Source: Acidobacteriota bacterium (GTDB lineage Bacteria; Acidobacteriota; Polarisedimenticolia; Polarisedimenticolales; Polarisedimenticolaceae). Taken from it: a stretch of 64,000 nt of DNA. Where the stretch lies: assembly GCA_029861955.1 (NCBI GenBank), contig JAOTYK010000002.1, forward strand, positions 1 through 64,000, in the 5' to 3' direction. This document shows, one piece after another, positions 18,908-30,200 of this stretch. The notes below the pieces were generated by a model. It ran no database searches. It was not told where the DNA came from and saw nothing but the letters and a program-made list of their open reading frames with translations. The translations under genes and the position numbers were made by a program. Position 1 is the stretch's first letter; each line of letters starts with the position of its first letter.

Positions 18908-20577
18908 CAAGAGCTCCCGGCCTGAGGAAATGGCTCATCGATCGCCAATGGTTGCTTCGTGTCAACCTCATGGGTCGCACTGATCGGTAGTTCAATCGTA
19001 AACGTACTTCCCTGTTCGAGTTCGCTCTCGACGGTGACCCTGCCGCCGTGTGCCGAAACGACGTGATGCACGATGGAGAGACCCAACCCGCTGCCCTTTA
19101 CGTCGTGAACCAGTCCCGTGCCGACCCGGTGAAATCGCTCGAATATCTTGGTCTGCTCGTCACGAGAGATACCGATGCCATTGTCGTGGACCGACAACAG
19201 GACGTGCTCCGCCCTTCGCTTGACGGCCACGTCAATTCTCCGATTGTCCGCCGAGTACTTGACTGCGTTGTCGATCAGATTCGTGAGTGCCTGATTGATG
19301 GCATCCGCGTCGAAGTCAACGAAGGGAAATTCTCCGACGGGGAGGTCGGATCGCAGTTCGAAGGCCTGATGGTCGAGGCGGACCGTCAACTCCTGGAGCG
19401 TCTGGCTGACCGCCACACGCAGATCGCCGGCGGTCATCTCATAGGTCTTGGCTCCCGATTCGATCTTGGAAAAATCGAGGATATTGTTGATCAACGCCGT
19501 CAGTCGACTGCTCTCGGTCTCGATGTACTCGCCGTACTTCCGGGTGGTCTCCGGCTCGTGAGTCCGGCCGCGACGAAGAAACTCACCAAAGACTCGGATC
19601 GACGCCAGGGGCGTGCGAAGCTCATGGGAGACGTTCGACACGAAATCGGATTTCATCTCCGTCAGTCTCAGTTCGCGAGAGATCGTACGGAGCGCCAGCC
19701 AGAGCCCCCCGAGCAGGATGCCGACCAGGAATACGGTCAACGAGATGTTGATGACGAAGTTCGAGTGGGCCAGTTGCTGCGGAGTCTGAAGACGGCTGCT
19801 GGCCTCGACCTTCCACTCACTGAAAATGAACGGTATCTTGCCGGTACGGGTCGCCTCCTCGGTGATCGAACGATCGCCGTAGACCCGGCGCCCACGGGGA
19901 TCTCGAACCGTAAGCAGCAGGTTCTCGCGGCCCTGATGATCGAGGAACTTGGTGCGGGCCTTCCCGACCGCTCGGGGCAACACCTGATCTCGAAAGAAAC
20001 CACCGTCGACGATCAGCCCGGCGACGCCGATCAGCCGGCACGTCTCGTCGGAGATCGGCAGGAGGATGATCGGTCGGGACGGATCCATCTCGTCGACGTG
20101 AAGGTCCAGCGTCTGGATCGATGCGCCCTTCTCGGCCAACGTTCGCCACGGCGCAACGGCCACGGAGATCGCCTCGAAGGTCGATGGGTCGGTGGGTGGC
20201 CCGATCCGCTCCGATTCCGGGTCCCACGTCAGGATCTTGCCCCAGGATTCCGTCGAGGCGAAGCGGGCCAGGAAGACCTGGGACTTTCCGGAGGGCTCCC
20301 GATACTTGAAGAAGTTGGTGAGCCGCTCGACCTCCCCTTGCTGGAACAGGTCGGGAGAGATGTTGAGGGATCGCTCGGCCTCGGAACGATAGAAGTACTC
20401 GACTTCAGCGCCGATAAAATCGAGGTAGTTATCGAGGAGCGAGATCTCCGCCAGGGCGGAGTTCTTCTGGAGGGAGGTCAGCGCCCGGTACTGCATGGCC
20501 AGCAGCAGGCCCAGCGGGACCACCACAGTCAGCAGCCCCAGCAGCAGGACCCGATTCTTGGAAAATGGCCGATTCAT
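18907..20577 (-). CDS. Membrane sensor histidine kinase (556 aa)
   Basis: Start chosen at ATG 20577 because AGGGGAAGAG lies at SD distance; ATG 20601 lacks one. Order: transmembrane helix 1 (~10-32), a ~230-residue periplasmic sensor region without a recognisable fold, transmembrane helix 2 (~275-300), a HisKA dimerisation domain with [15 protein letters not shown] (phospho-His ~320), and a HATPase_c domain with N box [11 protein letters not shown]1 DNGIGIS and G2 [11 protein letters not shown]. It autophosphorylates on His and should transfer to the OmpR-type regulator whose start overlaps its stop. The signal sensed is unknown. Confidence 0.95.
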   Translation of the reverse strand: MNRPFSKNRVLLLGLLTVVVPLGLLLAMQYRALTSLQKNSALAEISLLDNYLDFIGAEVEYFYRSEAERSLNISPDLFQQGEVERLTNFFKYREPSGKSQVFLARFASTESWGKILTWDPESERIGPPTDPSTFEAISVAVAPWRTLAEKGASIQTLDLHVDEMDPSRPIILLPISDETCRLIGVAGLIVDGGFFRDQVLPRAVGKARTKFLDHQGRENLLLTVRDPRGRRVYGDRSITEEATRTGKIPFIFSEWKVEASSRLQTPQQLAHSNFVINISLTVFLVGILLGGLWLALRTISRELRLTEMKSDFVSNVSHELRTPLASIRVFGEFLRRGRTHEPETTRKYGEYIETESSRLTALINNILDFSKIESGAKTYEMTAGDLRVAVSQTLQELTVRLDHQAFELRSDLPVGEFPFVDFDADAINQALTNLIDNAVKYSADNRRIDVAVKRRAEHVLLSVHDNGIGISRDEQTKIFERFHRVGTGLVHDVKGSGLGLSIVHHVVSAHGGRVTVESELEQGSTFTIELPISATHEVDTKQPLAIDEPFPQAGSS

Positions 20578-20652
20578 GGGTCTCTTCCCCTCGCCGCTCA
20601 TTTTACGGCACCGGCTTTCGAGCCGCCGCCGCCGCCGGGGCGGTCAGGCCCA

Positions 20653-20680
20653 TTGACGGGGCAAGAAGAATGTGTATCAT
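20653..20680 (+). promoter_or_regulatory. Sigma-70 promoter of the sahR-like/ahcY operon
   Basis: TTGACG (20653-20658), a 16-nt spacer, then TATCAT (20675-20680), each 5/6 to consensus. The predicted +1 is ~20687, only ~11 nt before the ATG at 20698. It lies in the divergent gap shared with the histidine kinase operon. Confidence 0.65.
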
Positions 20681-20683
20681 TAA

Positions 20684-20699
20684 ATCCGGATATACGGAT
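20684..20699 (+). promoter_or_regulatory. Inverted-repeat operator overlapping +1 and start codon
   Basis: ATCCG-GATATA-CGGAT: perfect 5-bp arms (20684-20688 and 20695-20699) around an A/T-rich centre, as in ArsR-family operators. It spans about -3 to +13 of the predicted transcript and includes AT of the ATG start. The likely ligand-responsive repressor is the ArsR-domain protein encoded immediately downstream (autoregulation, inference). Confidence 0.55.
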
Positions 20700-21657
20700 G
20701 AATCAAATACACGCCCAACCCACCGAGCAGTGGCTGCAACAGGTCGCCTCCCTGTCAGATCCTCTACGGAATCGACTCCTGGTGGTTCTGGAGCGACACG
20801 AGCTGACCGTCGGCGAGATCTGCGAGAGCTTCGATCTGCCTCAGTCGACCGTCAGCCGTCAGCTCAAGACCCTGATGGAAGGTGACTGGATCGTCGTCCG
20901 CAAGGACGGGCCGAGACGTCTGTACCAGATGCCGCTGGACCGCCTGACGGAGAGCGCACGCTCCCTCTGGACCCTCGGCCGAGAGACCCTCCTGAGGGAC
21001 CCAGAGGTCTCCCGGGACCTGACACGGGCGGCGGGGGTTCTGGCGGCGCGACGTCACCCCTCACGGGCCTTCTTCGAGAAGACCGCGCAGCGTTGGGATC
21101 GACTCCGGGACGAGCTCTACGGCTCTCAGATCCATCTCGCGGCTGCCCTGTCGCTGGTCAAGGGCGATCCCGTCGTCGGCGACCTTGGCTGTGGAAGTGG
21201 AAGTCTGGCGGCGGCATGGTCTCCGGTCGCCGGGCAGGTTATCGCCGTCGACGATTCCGATGCGATGCTCGAGGCCGCCCGTCATCGGACCCATGGGTTG
21301 GACAACGTCGACGTTCGCTCCGGCACCCTCGAGGCCCTGCCGATCGAGAACGACACGTTGGACATCGCCACGCTGATGCTCGTTTTGCATCATGTCCCCG
21401 ACCCGTCGAGCGTCCTCGCCGAGGTGGCTCGATCGCTCCGGAGCAACGGTCAGTTGGTCATCGTCGACATGCTCCCCCACGAGCGCGACGCGTTTCGTCA
21501 GGAGATGGGGCACGTCTGGATGGGATTCTCCGAGTCTCAACTGCGAGGGCTATGTGGCGTCGCCGGTCTCTCGCTGGTCTCGTTCACGGCCCTGCCGCGA
21601 GATCCTGACGTCAAGGGCCCGCCCCTCTTTGTCGCATCTACCCAAGTCAATTCATGA
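20698..21657 (+). CDS. ArsR-family regulator fused to SAM methyltransferase-like domain (SahR-like, 319 aa)
   Basis: Residues 1-95 are an ArsR winged helix (LSDPLRNRLLVVLERHELTV, recognition helix around LPQSTVSRQLKTL). Residues ~130-310 are a class I methyltransferase fold with motif I VGDLGCGSG and LHHVPDPSSVLAEVARSLR. SahR regulators of the methionine/SAM cycle have this ArsR plus SAM/SAH-binding layout and sit beside S-adenosylhomocysteine hydrolase genes. ahcY starts 36 nt downstream, which makes an SAH-sensing repressor the likeliest role; whether the domain is catalytic is unclear. The start is the first in-frame ATG downstream of the promoter and has no SD. Confidence 0.85.
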   Translation: MNQIHAQPTEQWLQQVASLSDPLRNRLLVVLERHELTVGEICESFDLPQSTVSRQLKTLMEGDWIVVRKDGPRRLYQMPLDRLTESARSLWTLGRETLLRDPEVSRDLTRAAGVLAARRHPSRAFFEKTAQRWDRLRDELYGSQIHLAAALSLVKGDPVVGDLGCGSGSLAAAWSPVAGQVIAVDDSDAMLEAARHRTHGLDNVDVRSGTLEALPIENDTLDIATLMLVLHHVPDPSSVLAEVARSLRSNGQLVIVDMLPHERDAFRQEMGHVWMGFSESQLRGLCGVAGLSLVSFTALPRDPDVKGPPLFVASTQVNS

Positions 21658-21693
21658 TCCTTCGAACCGATCATTACGCTTAAGGAGTCAGGG

Positions 21694-23193
<1,500 letters not shown>

Positions 23194-23226
23194 TCTGATG
23201 CCCCTCTCGGGGGGTCTCGAAGTACT

Positions 23227-23260
23227 GGACGGGCGGCGCAGGTCGCCCGTCCCTTTTTTT
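23227..23260 (+). terminator. Rho-independent terminator of ahcY operon
   Basis: Nine-bp stem GGACGGGCG/CGCCCGTCC (23227-23235 with 23244-23252), 8-nt loop, then seven T (23254-23260). The T run touches the stop codon of the convergent gene. It works in the plus direction only. Confidence 0.93.
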
Positions 23261-24029
23261 AGCGATCGACGATCGTCGCCGTCGGGGTCATCGCGGCCGG
23301 CGGCCACGGGATGATCAGGCCTCGCCCGACGCCCTCTGCGGTCTCCTGGCCGTAGAGATGGTGGATGAGGTACATCGCGACGTCGAAGCTCTTGGCGCCA
23401 CCCTCGGATGTCAGCATCCGGCGGTCATGGACGAAGCTGACTTCCCGTCGAAGGTCGAGTTCGGGGAACATCCGAGCAAACGCATCCTGATCGCCCGGAA
23501 ACGTTGTGACCGCGTGATCGGCGAGCAGGCCCGCCTTGGCCAGAACGAACGCGCCGTCGCATAGCGACACCACATGGCGGGCCCGGCCTCCTACCTCTCG
23601 AACCCAGCCGATGAGGACCTCGTTCTCGAGGTCGTGACTCATACTCCCCTCGGCACTGGGAACGACCAACACATCGATCGACGGTGCGTCTGCAAATACG
23701 TAATGGGGAACGATTCGCAGCCCCTCAAACGTGGTGACCGTCTCGCCCGTGGGGGCCACCGTGAAGACCTCCATACCGGGTCGGTCCCCGGTATGAAACA
23801 CGGTGTGGTGGAACAGATCGTACGGAGCCGTCAACTCCGTGTTGTAGACCCCATCGACGATCAAGAACCCGACATTGAGTGGGCGGTCCGTAGGAAGGTC
23901 GGACGACGTCTCGAGTCGATCGGGGTCATACGAAGCAGGCGTCCGTGACGTCACCTCGCCGCTCTGCCCACAGCCGAACAGCATCAGCGACGGGACGATC
24001 GTGAGGAACGCGATCCACCTGTCCATCAT
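23259..24029 (-). CDS. DJ-1/PfpI-family lipoprotein (256 aa)
   Basis: A signal peptide with lipobox LFGC (Cys ~20) predicts a lipoprotein. The rest is a DJ-1/PfpI (class I glutamine amidotransferase-like) domain: NVGFLIVDGVYNTEL..., the nucleophile-elbow motif VSLCDGAFVLAKAGLL, TTFPGD, and a C-terminal SEGGAKSFDVAMYLIHHLYG as in GlxA-type AraC N-terminal domains, but with no DNA-binding part. Export of this domain is unusual; family members are isonitrile hydratases, glyoxalases or proteases, so the activity here is not predictable. It is third in an operon (pfp, SUI1, this gene), with 3-nt gaps. ATG 24029 and ATG 24026 are adjacent; GGGAGG supports either. Confidence 0.85.
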   Translation of the reverse strand: MMDRWIAFLTIVPSLMLFGCGQSGEVTSRTPASYDPDRLETSSDLPTDRPLNVGFLIVDGVYNTELTAPYDLFHHTVFHTGDRPGMEVFTVAPTGETVTTFEGLRIVPHYVFADAPSIDVLVVPSAEGSMSHDLENEVLIGWVREVGGRARHVVSLCDGAFVLAKAGLLADHAVTTFPGDQDAFARMFPELDLRREVSFVHDRRMLTSEGGAKSFDVAMYLIHHLYGQETAEGVGRGLIIPWPPAAMTPTATIVDR

Positions 24030-24032
24030 CCT

Positions 24033-24413
24033 TCAACCTCCCGACGGCTTCGCAGGGAATCCTAACGCCGCGAGTTCGGTGAGGACCTGCTCGCGTCGTT
24101 CGCCCTGCAGCTCTAGTACCCAGCCATCCCGGCCGGCTCGATCATCCACGGGTTTGAGTGCTCCGCCGCACCCACACTTCTGCTTGAAGCGCTTCAGCAA
24201 CTGGAGAGTCTCGTCCCGCGAGAGAAAAAAGGGCGCCGCCACGGTGACGGCTTTTCCCTTGCGACCGGAGCGGTCGATTCGCACGCGGATCGCATGGGAC
24301 TCCGGTGGGCGGGTGTCGACAACAGACGCGGGACATCGACACGGCCGCTGGAAGCATTTCCGGCAAGGATCGTTCTTTCCCGCGGGGCCACTCGAGTAGA
24401 CAAGACGTCCCAT
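24033..24413 (-). CDS. SUI1/eIF1-like translation factor, YciH family (126 aa)
   Basis: The C-terminal ~80 residues match the SUI1 fold: IRVRIDRSGRKGKAVTV, LLKRFKQKCGCGGALK, WVLELQGERREQVLTEL. The N-terminus carries a small Cys cluster (CRKCFQRPCRC) that could bind zinc, as in other bacterial YciH-type proteins. Related proteins affect start-codon fidelity in vitro; the bacterial role is not settled. Three-nt gaps on both sides place it between the PPi-phosphofructokinase and the DJ-1 lipoprotein genes in one transcript. Confidence 0.92.
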   Translation of the reverse strand: MGRLVYSSGPAGKNDPCRKCFQRPCRCPASVVDTRPPESHAIRVRIDRSGRKGKAVTVAAPFFLSRDETLQLLKRFKQKCGCGGALKPVDDRAGRDGWVLELQGERREQVLTELAALGFPAKPSGG

Positions 24414-24416
24414 CGG

Positions 24417-26021
24417 TCAGGCGCGCTCTTCGGCCTCGAGGGTGAGGGTCATCGTGCGGCCGTCCGAGATCTCTGCGGGCCCGAAGTACTGCGGCGCGCC
24501 GGGGTACAGATACGCGTCGTCATCAGCCCACTGTCGTCGTCGTTCGGCGAAATACCGGAACGGAGCGCCATCGAGATCCACCAACGCCTTCGCGATCACC
24601 GGCACGGGCTTGCCCTTGCGTGTCTCGATATGCATCAACGACGTCAACGGCACCCCCGTCGGCTCCCAGGCGGACGCTTCTGTAGAGAGACCGGTCAATG
24701 CCGCGATATAGCCGCTCTTGCCGGAGGCCAGAAGCGATGCTGCGGTCCTTCCCAGCGCGTACGTGTAGTCCGCGTCAAAATTGGTCGGTGCAGCGCAGCG
24801 CCCCTCGTAACCGAAGAAGTGATGCTGTGTGCGGAAGCTGTCGGAGAAGTTCAGGTGCTCCTGGACCTTCGCGATGACAAGGGACTCCGTGTCGATCTTG
24901 CTGACCTGCACGTTGCCATGAGAGTCACGATCGAGGAGCAACTGGCCCCGGATCTGCGCCGGAAGCGATCGAAACACGTTGCGGGAATCGGCGGGTAGTC
25001 CGGCCAGGATGGTCTCTTCGCTCCCGTTCCCATCGTCGTTTGCCAGAGCCGTATTCAGTTGCTCGATCAGACGGCCGATCTCCGGGATGAACTCGATCAG
25101 GCCTTCGGGTACCAGACAAATTCCGTGGTGCTGCCCCCGGCCCGCTCGATCGACAATGACCGCCGCGATCTTCTCGATACACTGCGCAAGCGTCCAGCCG
25201 TTGGCTCGCACCTCTTCGCCGATAAATGCGAAGTTGGGTTGAGTCTGGAGGGCCACCTCGAGGGTCACGTGAGACGCGCTTCTCCCCATCAGTCGAATGA
25301 AGTGCCAGTACTTCCCTGCACTACGTGCGTCGCGTGCGATGTTGCCGACGAGCTGGGCATAGACCCGAGTCGCCGTATCGAACCCGAAGGAACATTCGAC
25401 CGCACCGGCCTTCAGGTCACCGTCGATCGTCTTCGGAACGCCCACGACGGATGTCGATACTCCGTTGGCAAGAAACCACTCCGCCAGCACTGCGGCATTC
25501 GTGTTGGAGTCGTCTCCCCCGATGACCACGAGGCCGGTCAGCTCCCGACGACGGCACGCTTCGGCGCAGGCAGCAAACTGCGCTTCGGTCGCTATCTTGT
25601 CCCTGCCGGACCCGATCAGGTCGAATCCCCCGGTATTGCGATGGGCGTCGATCTCTGCGGCACCGAGAACCCGGCCTTTGTCCTCGATGATCCCGATCGG
25701 GCCTCCGAGAAAACCGGTCAACTCGCCACCGTGGGCGCTGAGCGCGTCGTAGAGGCCGGTCATCACATTGTGTCCGCCCGGTGCCTGCCCCCCGCTGAGA
25801 ACGACACCGACACGTTGGCCAGCCGGTGCGAGGGTTCCGGAGGTGCAGCGAATCTGCAGAAGCTCGGCGGTATGCGGAAACTGGGACGCGATGGTCGGGT
25901 CCACTTGCGACGCTGCGGCAGCGCCCTCCCACGTCGGGCCCGCGCTCATGAGCGCAGGTGGGACCTTCGGCGCGTAACGCTGCCGTTCAGCCTGCAGGGG
26001 TGAGAGAGAACGATCTTGCAT
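24417..26021 (-). CDS. pfp: PPi-dependent 6-phosphofructokinase, long clade (534 aa)
   Basis: Reversible phosphorylation of fructose-6-phosphate with pyrophosphate in glycolysis/gluconeogenesis, cytosolic. Hallmarks: VGVVLSGGQAPGGHNV; GGDDSNTNA, where Asp replaces the Gly of ATP-dependent enzymes; and PKTIDGDLK with the PPi-specific Lys. The length and the N-terminal SPLQAERQRYAPKVPPAL place it in the long plant/spirochaete-like clade, which also supports the start at 26021. There is no SD, but a TATAAT lies 8 nt before the ATG, so the mRNA is probably leaderless. First gene of the operon with SUI1 and DJ-1. Confidence 0.95.
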   Translation of the reverse strand: MQDRSLSPLQAERQRYAPKVPPALMSAGPTWEGAAAASQVDPTIASQFPHTAELLQIRCTSGTLAPAGQRVGVVLSGGQAPGGHNVMTGLYDALSAHGGELTGFLGGPIGIIEDKGRVLGAAEIDAHRNTGGFDLIGSGRDKIATEAQFAACAEACRRRELTGLVVIGGDDSNTNAAVLAEWFLANGVSTSVVGVPKTIDGDLKAGAVECSFGFDTATRVYAQLVGNIARDARSAGKYWHFIRLMGRSASHVTLEVALQTQPNFAFIGEEVRANGWTLAQCIEKIAAVIVDRAGRGQHHGICLVPEGLIEFIPEIGRLIEQLNTALANDDGNGSEETILAGLPADSRNVFRSLPAQIRGQLLLDRDSHGNVQVSKIDTESLVIAKVQEHLNFSDSFRTQHHFFGYEGRCAAPTNFDADYTYALGRTAASLLASGKSGYIAALTGLSTEASAWEPTGVPLTSLMHIETRKGKPVPVIAKALVDLDGAPFRYFAERRRQWADDDAYLYPGAPQYFGPAEISDGRTMTLTLEAEERA

Positions 26022-26029
26022 GGATCAGC

Positions 26030-26035
26030 ATTATA
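26030..26035 (-). promoter_or_regulatory. -10 box of pfp, 8 nt before ATG
   Basis: A perfect TATAAT on the minus strand, with only 8 nt between it and the pfp ATG at 26021, predicts a 5' end at or within a few nt of the start codon. No convincing -35 box. Confidence 0.55.
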
Positions 26036-26117
26036 GGCATCGGAAACGGGTCGCGTCCCGCAGTTTGCGATATCCTGACCTGCGGATCGGGACCCGAAAC
26101 CCGCAACGGAGCGACCG

Positions 26118-27230
26118 ATGCCCGACGCCGCCACTCTCAAGCTGATTCAGCATCTCTCGGAAGCCGCCGGCCCTCCCGGTTACGAGGATCCCGTGCGACG
26201 CCGGGTGGCAGACGAATTGCACGACGTCGGGACCCTGCGGCACGACCGCCTCGGCGGGATTCAGTGCGAGAAGGTCGGCGATCCCGCAGGTCCGCGCGTC
26301 CTCCTGGACAGCCACCTCGACGAGGTCGGGATGATGGTCCAGCAGATCGACGACGATGGCCGTCTTCGCTTCGTAACTCTCGGGGGCTTCTGGGCCCATG
26401 TCCTTTTGGCCCAGCGTGTGAGGGTCCTGACCGGCGCCACAGGTCCCGCTGACGCCGACTGGAGCGAGATCCCGGGGATCATCGCCTCCCAACCACCCCA
26501 CTTCCTGACCGAGGCCGAGCGTGGCCGGGTGCAGGCCATCGAGACGCTCTCGATCGATGTGGGTGCCAGCGACCCGGCGGGCACCGCATCCCTTGGAATC
26601 GCCGTGGGCGATCCGGTCGTTCCGGATGCGGAGTTCCGACCGATGGGTGTCGATGGAGTCTATAGCGGTAAGGCGTTGGACAATCGCCTGGGTGTTGCGC
26701 TGATGTGTCAAACGATGCAGGCCCTGGCCGATCGGGATCACCCCAACACCGTCATCGGTGTCGGTGCCGTCCAGGAAGAGGTCGGCACGCGAGGCGCGGG
26801 CCCCGCATGCGAGTTGGCCAACCCCGATGTAGCAATCGTCCTGGAGTGCACACCGTCGGACGATTTCGAAAGCGACGATACCCCTCAGGGTGCGGTCGGT
26901 GCCGGCCCGCAGATCCGGTTCTGTGACCCTCGCGCGATCGCTCACCCAAGGCTGTTGGCGCTGTTGAAAGAGCTCTCATCCGAACTCGACATCCCCGTTC
27001 AGTGGGCGGTACGCCGTTCAGGTGGAACGGACGCCGCAGCGATTCAAACTCGCGGCCACGGTGTTCCGACGGTCGTGGTCGCCGTTCCCGCTCGCTACAT
27101 CCACTCCCATGTGGCCCTGTTTCAAATCAGTGATTACCTCGCCGCAAGACGATTGGTTTTCGAAACGGTCCTGCGTCTCGATCGGAAGACCGTTGACTCG
27201 TGGACATGCAACGATCGCATCAGGAGCTGA
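26118..27230 (+). CDS. M42-family aminopeptidase/deblocking peptidase (370 aa)
   Basis: Binuclear-metal aminopeptidase of the M42 (TET-type) family, cytosolic. Ligand motifs in order: LLDSHLDEVGMMV (first His and Asp), KALDNRLGVALM (bridging Asp), GAVQEEVGTRGA (catalytic and ligand Glu), ECTPSDDF (acidic ligand) and IHSHVALF (last His). The length is normal for the family. ATG 26118 has GGAG upstream. Divergent from pfp; the next gene begins 6 nt after its stop, so the two are probably co-transcribed. Substrate specificity (amino- versus endo-) cannot be told from sequence. Confidence 0.93.
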   Translation: MPDAATLKLIQHLSEAAGPPGYEDPVRRRVADELHDVGTLRHDRLGGIQCEKVGDPAGPRVLLDSHLDEVGMMVQQIDDDGRLRFVTLGGFWAHVLLAQRVRVLTGATGPADADWSEIPGIIASQPPHFLTEAERGRVQAIETLSIDVGASDPAGTASLGIAVGDPVVPDAEFRPMGVDGVYSGKALDNRLGVALMCQTMQALADRDHPNTVIGVGAVQEEVGTRGAGPACELANPDVAIVLECTPSDDFESDDTPQGAVGAGPQIRFCDPRAIAHPRLLALLKELSSELDIPVQWAVRRSGGTDAAAIQTRGHGVPTVVVAVPARYIHSHVALFQISDYLAARRLVFETVLRLDRKTVDSWTCNDRIRS

Positions 27231-27236
27231 AAGACG

Positions 27237-30200
27237 ATGACACGCCCGGTTAAGATTTGCGTGATGGCCGTTGTTCTGCTGATCTCTTCGACGGTCTGGT
27301 TTGGCTGCCCGTCCCCTCCCGAACAAGCGGGGGCGGTTTCCGATGACATCGTCGGACACAACATCCTCGGCACCGCCTATCTGGGCCAACAGAAGTGGGG
27401 GGAGGCGGAGGCCGCTTTTCGGGCGGCGCTGAAACTAAGGCCGACGGACCCCCTGCTGCTTAACAACGCGGCCGTCGCGGTCAATCAGCAAGGTCGAGTC
27501 GATGAGGCGGATGCGTTGCTTCGCCAGGCCCTGGAGAGCGATCCCAGTCATCCCTACGCCCACTACAACCTCGGGCTCGTGGAGAAGAAGCGCGGCCAGT
27601 TCGAATCGGCTCGCGATCACTTCCTGTCCGTGGAATCACTCGACCCCGACGATCTGCTGACTCAGTACAACCTTGGCATCGTCCTCTCGCGCACCGGGGA
27701 ATCGGATGCGGCCGAGAATGCATTTCGGAACGCGTTGCAAAGTAACCCAACTCACGTGTCCAGCCTGTACGGCCTCGGCCGACTCCTCATGACCCTCGGC
27801 AAGGAGGAGGAGGGCGCCGAGCTGATTCGACGCTCGCAGGAGATCCGGGAACGATCCGGCCTCGACGAGGCGGTGGGGTCCCAGTACGGCGAGGAGGGCC
27901 CCTACGCGATGGGTGTCGACTACGACGGTGGAATGCTCGCCGCTCCGTCGGCCATCGACGTCCGATTCGAGACCCTCGAGTTCGTCGTCGAGGGCGCACT
28001 CGCCTGGCAACGGGGTCGTTCTGGATCCGACGGCGGCGACATCCTCTTCGTCACGACCAAGGCGAGTGCGGTCACTCTGGACTCGCAGGGAATCGGCGCG
28101 CCGATCGATGTGAAGGGTGACGTTCGTCGTCTCCTGCCCGGCGACGTCAACAACGATGGTGTCGAAGATCTCATCGCACTGATCGCCGAGGGTCCACGGC
28201 TGACCCTCAGCGTCATCGTTGGCGGCGAAGACGGGCCGAAACGGTTGCCGACGGCGATCCCCTCCTTGCCCGACACCGGGCTGGACGCCCTTCTGGTGGA
28301 CCGAGATCATGATGGCGATCTGGATCTGTTCGCCTGTTGGAACGGCGCCAAGCCGGACTGCCTTGTCGCAACCAATGACGCCTCCGGCGACTTCGAGATT
28401 CGTTCCGGTTTGGATCACGGGATCGTGTTCTCCGGCAGCGACGCCGGGGAAGTCCAGGTGGCATTCAGCGATCTGGACAACGATCGCGACGTCGACCTAC
28501 TGGCCGGATCGGTCTCCGGGATTCAACTGTTCAGCAATCAGCGTGACGACAGTTTCGAGGATGTCTCCGATCGCGTGGGGTTGGGCGCGTCGGTGCCGAA
28601 TTCAGGTTGGCATCTAGCGGACCTGAACAAGGACGGCTGGATGGACCTGGTTCGAACCCACGACGATGGACTCTCGTGGCACCTTAATCGACGGGGGATT
28701 CTCGCGACGCCGACAGCCGTTGCCGGTTGCGAGGGTGGGTCTAGCCTCGTCGTCCTCGATCATGACAATGACGGCTTCCTGGATGTGGCCTGTGGCGGCC
28801 GGGATCACGCCTTGCGACTTGTTCGGAATCTTGGCGCGGGGCAATGGGAGATTCCTGCCGGACTCTTCTCTGCCGATTCGGTCGGAGCACCGCGAACGAG
28901 CCTCGATCTCGATGGTGACGGCGATCTCGACCTGGTGGTTCAGGATGCGGACGGGAAGCTAACACCCTGGCGCAACGATGGCGGCAACGACAATCGCTGG
29001 ATTCGGATCACGTCTCAGGGGATCGGCGACAACAAGTTCGGCATCGGTGCCAAGGTCGAGGTGCTTGCGGGGAGTCTTCGTCAGAAGTTTGAGATCGTCG
29101 ACGGTGCCGCCCTCCATGTGGGGCTCGGTGGACGAGAGGCCATCGAGTCGGCTCGTTACGTGTGGCCCGGAGGTGTGCTGCAGGACGAGATCCAGTTGAC
29201 CTCCAACCAGCTGGTGGAGATCGAGCAACTCGATCGAAAGGGCACCTCCTGTCCGTTGCTCTACGCGTGGCGAGACGATGGCTGGAAGTTCGTCACCGAT
29301 TTTCTCGGTGGCGCGGCGGTGGGGTATCAGCTGGCTCCGGGAGTGTTCAACACACCGGACCCCGACGAGTACATCAAGATCGTCGGCGGGTTGACGGAAG
29401 TCGACGGCTCTTATCGCGTTCGTCTCAACAACCAACTCGAGGAAGTCATCTGGTTCGACCAGGCCGAGTTGGTCGTCGTGGATCACCCGGTCGGAACCGA
29501 GGTCTTCCCCGACGAGAAACTCTTGCCAGGACCGCCCTACGCGGGGTTCCGGCTGTTCGCGTCGTCCGATATTCGCCCGCTGGTGTCGGCGATCGATCCG
29601 ACGACCGGCAAGGACTGGACGGCGACGATCGCAGACCTCGATCGCGATTACGTCGACAACTTCGAGCGCCTGCCGTTCAAGGGCTACGCCGAAATTCACA
29701 CACTGGAACTGGACCTGGGGCCGTTCTCCAATGACGACCGGGTCGTGCTGTTGCTCGACGGGTGGATCGACTATGCGGACTCCTCTGCCAACGTCGCCGC
29801 ACATCAAGCCGGCGCGTCACTTCTGACACCACAGCTACAGATCGCAGACGGTCGTGGTGGTTTCCGGACCGTCGATCGGGAGATCGGTTTCCCGGCCGGC
29901 CTGCCGAAGACACTGACGGTCGACCTGGAAGGTCTCTTCGACGGAGAGGATCATCGGATTCGCCTGGTCACGTCGATGCGGCTCTACTGGGATCGGGTAC
30001 AGGTTCTTGTCGGTGGCGAAGATACTCCGCTACAGATCCAACGACTTGCAGCGGACGAAGCCGTGTTGCGGCATGGCGGTTTCCCGGCAGCGTCGGGTCA
30101 TGGCCCCCTGGCCCCACCGGTCTACCTCCCGGAGCAGGTCGCACCGCAAGGCGGTTGGAAGACCCATCTCGGTCATTACACCGGTCTCGGACCCGTCGAG

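Noticed and set aside
19048-20697. Upstream extension of the SahR-like gene as one 869-residue protein
   Set aside because: The extension runs antisense through the histidine kinase, which has complete kinase motifs; a promoter and the first plausible ATG are at 20653-20700.
21658-21693. SAH or SAM riboswitch before ahcY
   Set aside because: Only 36 nt separate it from the upstream gene, too short and without a matching structure; control is more likely by the ArsR-type protein.
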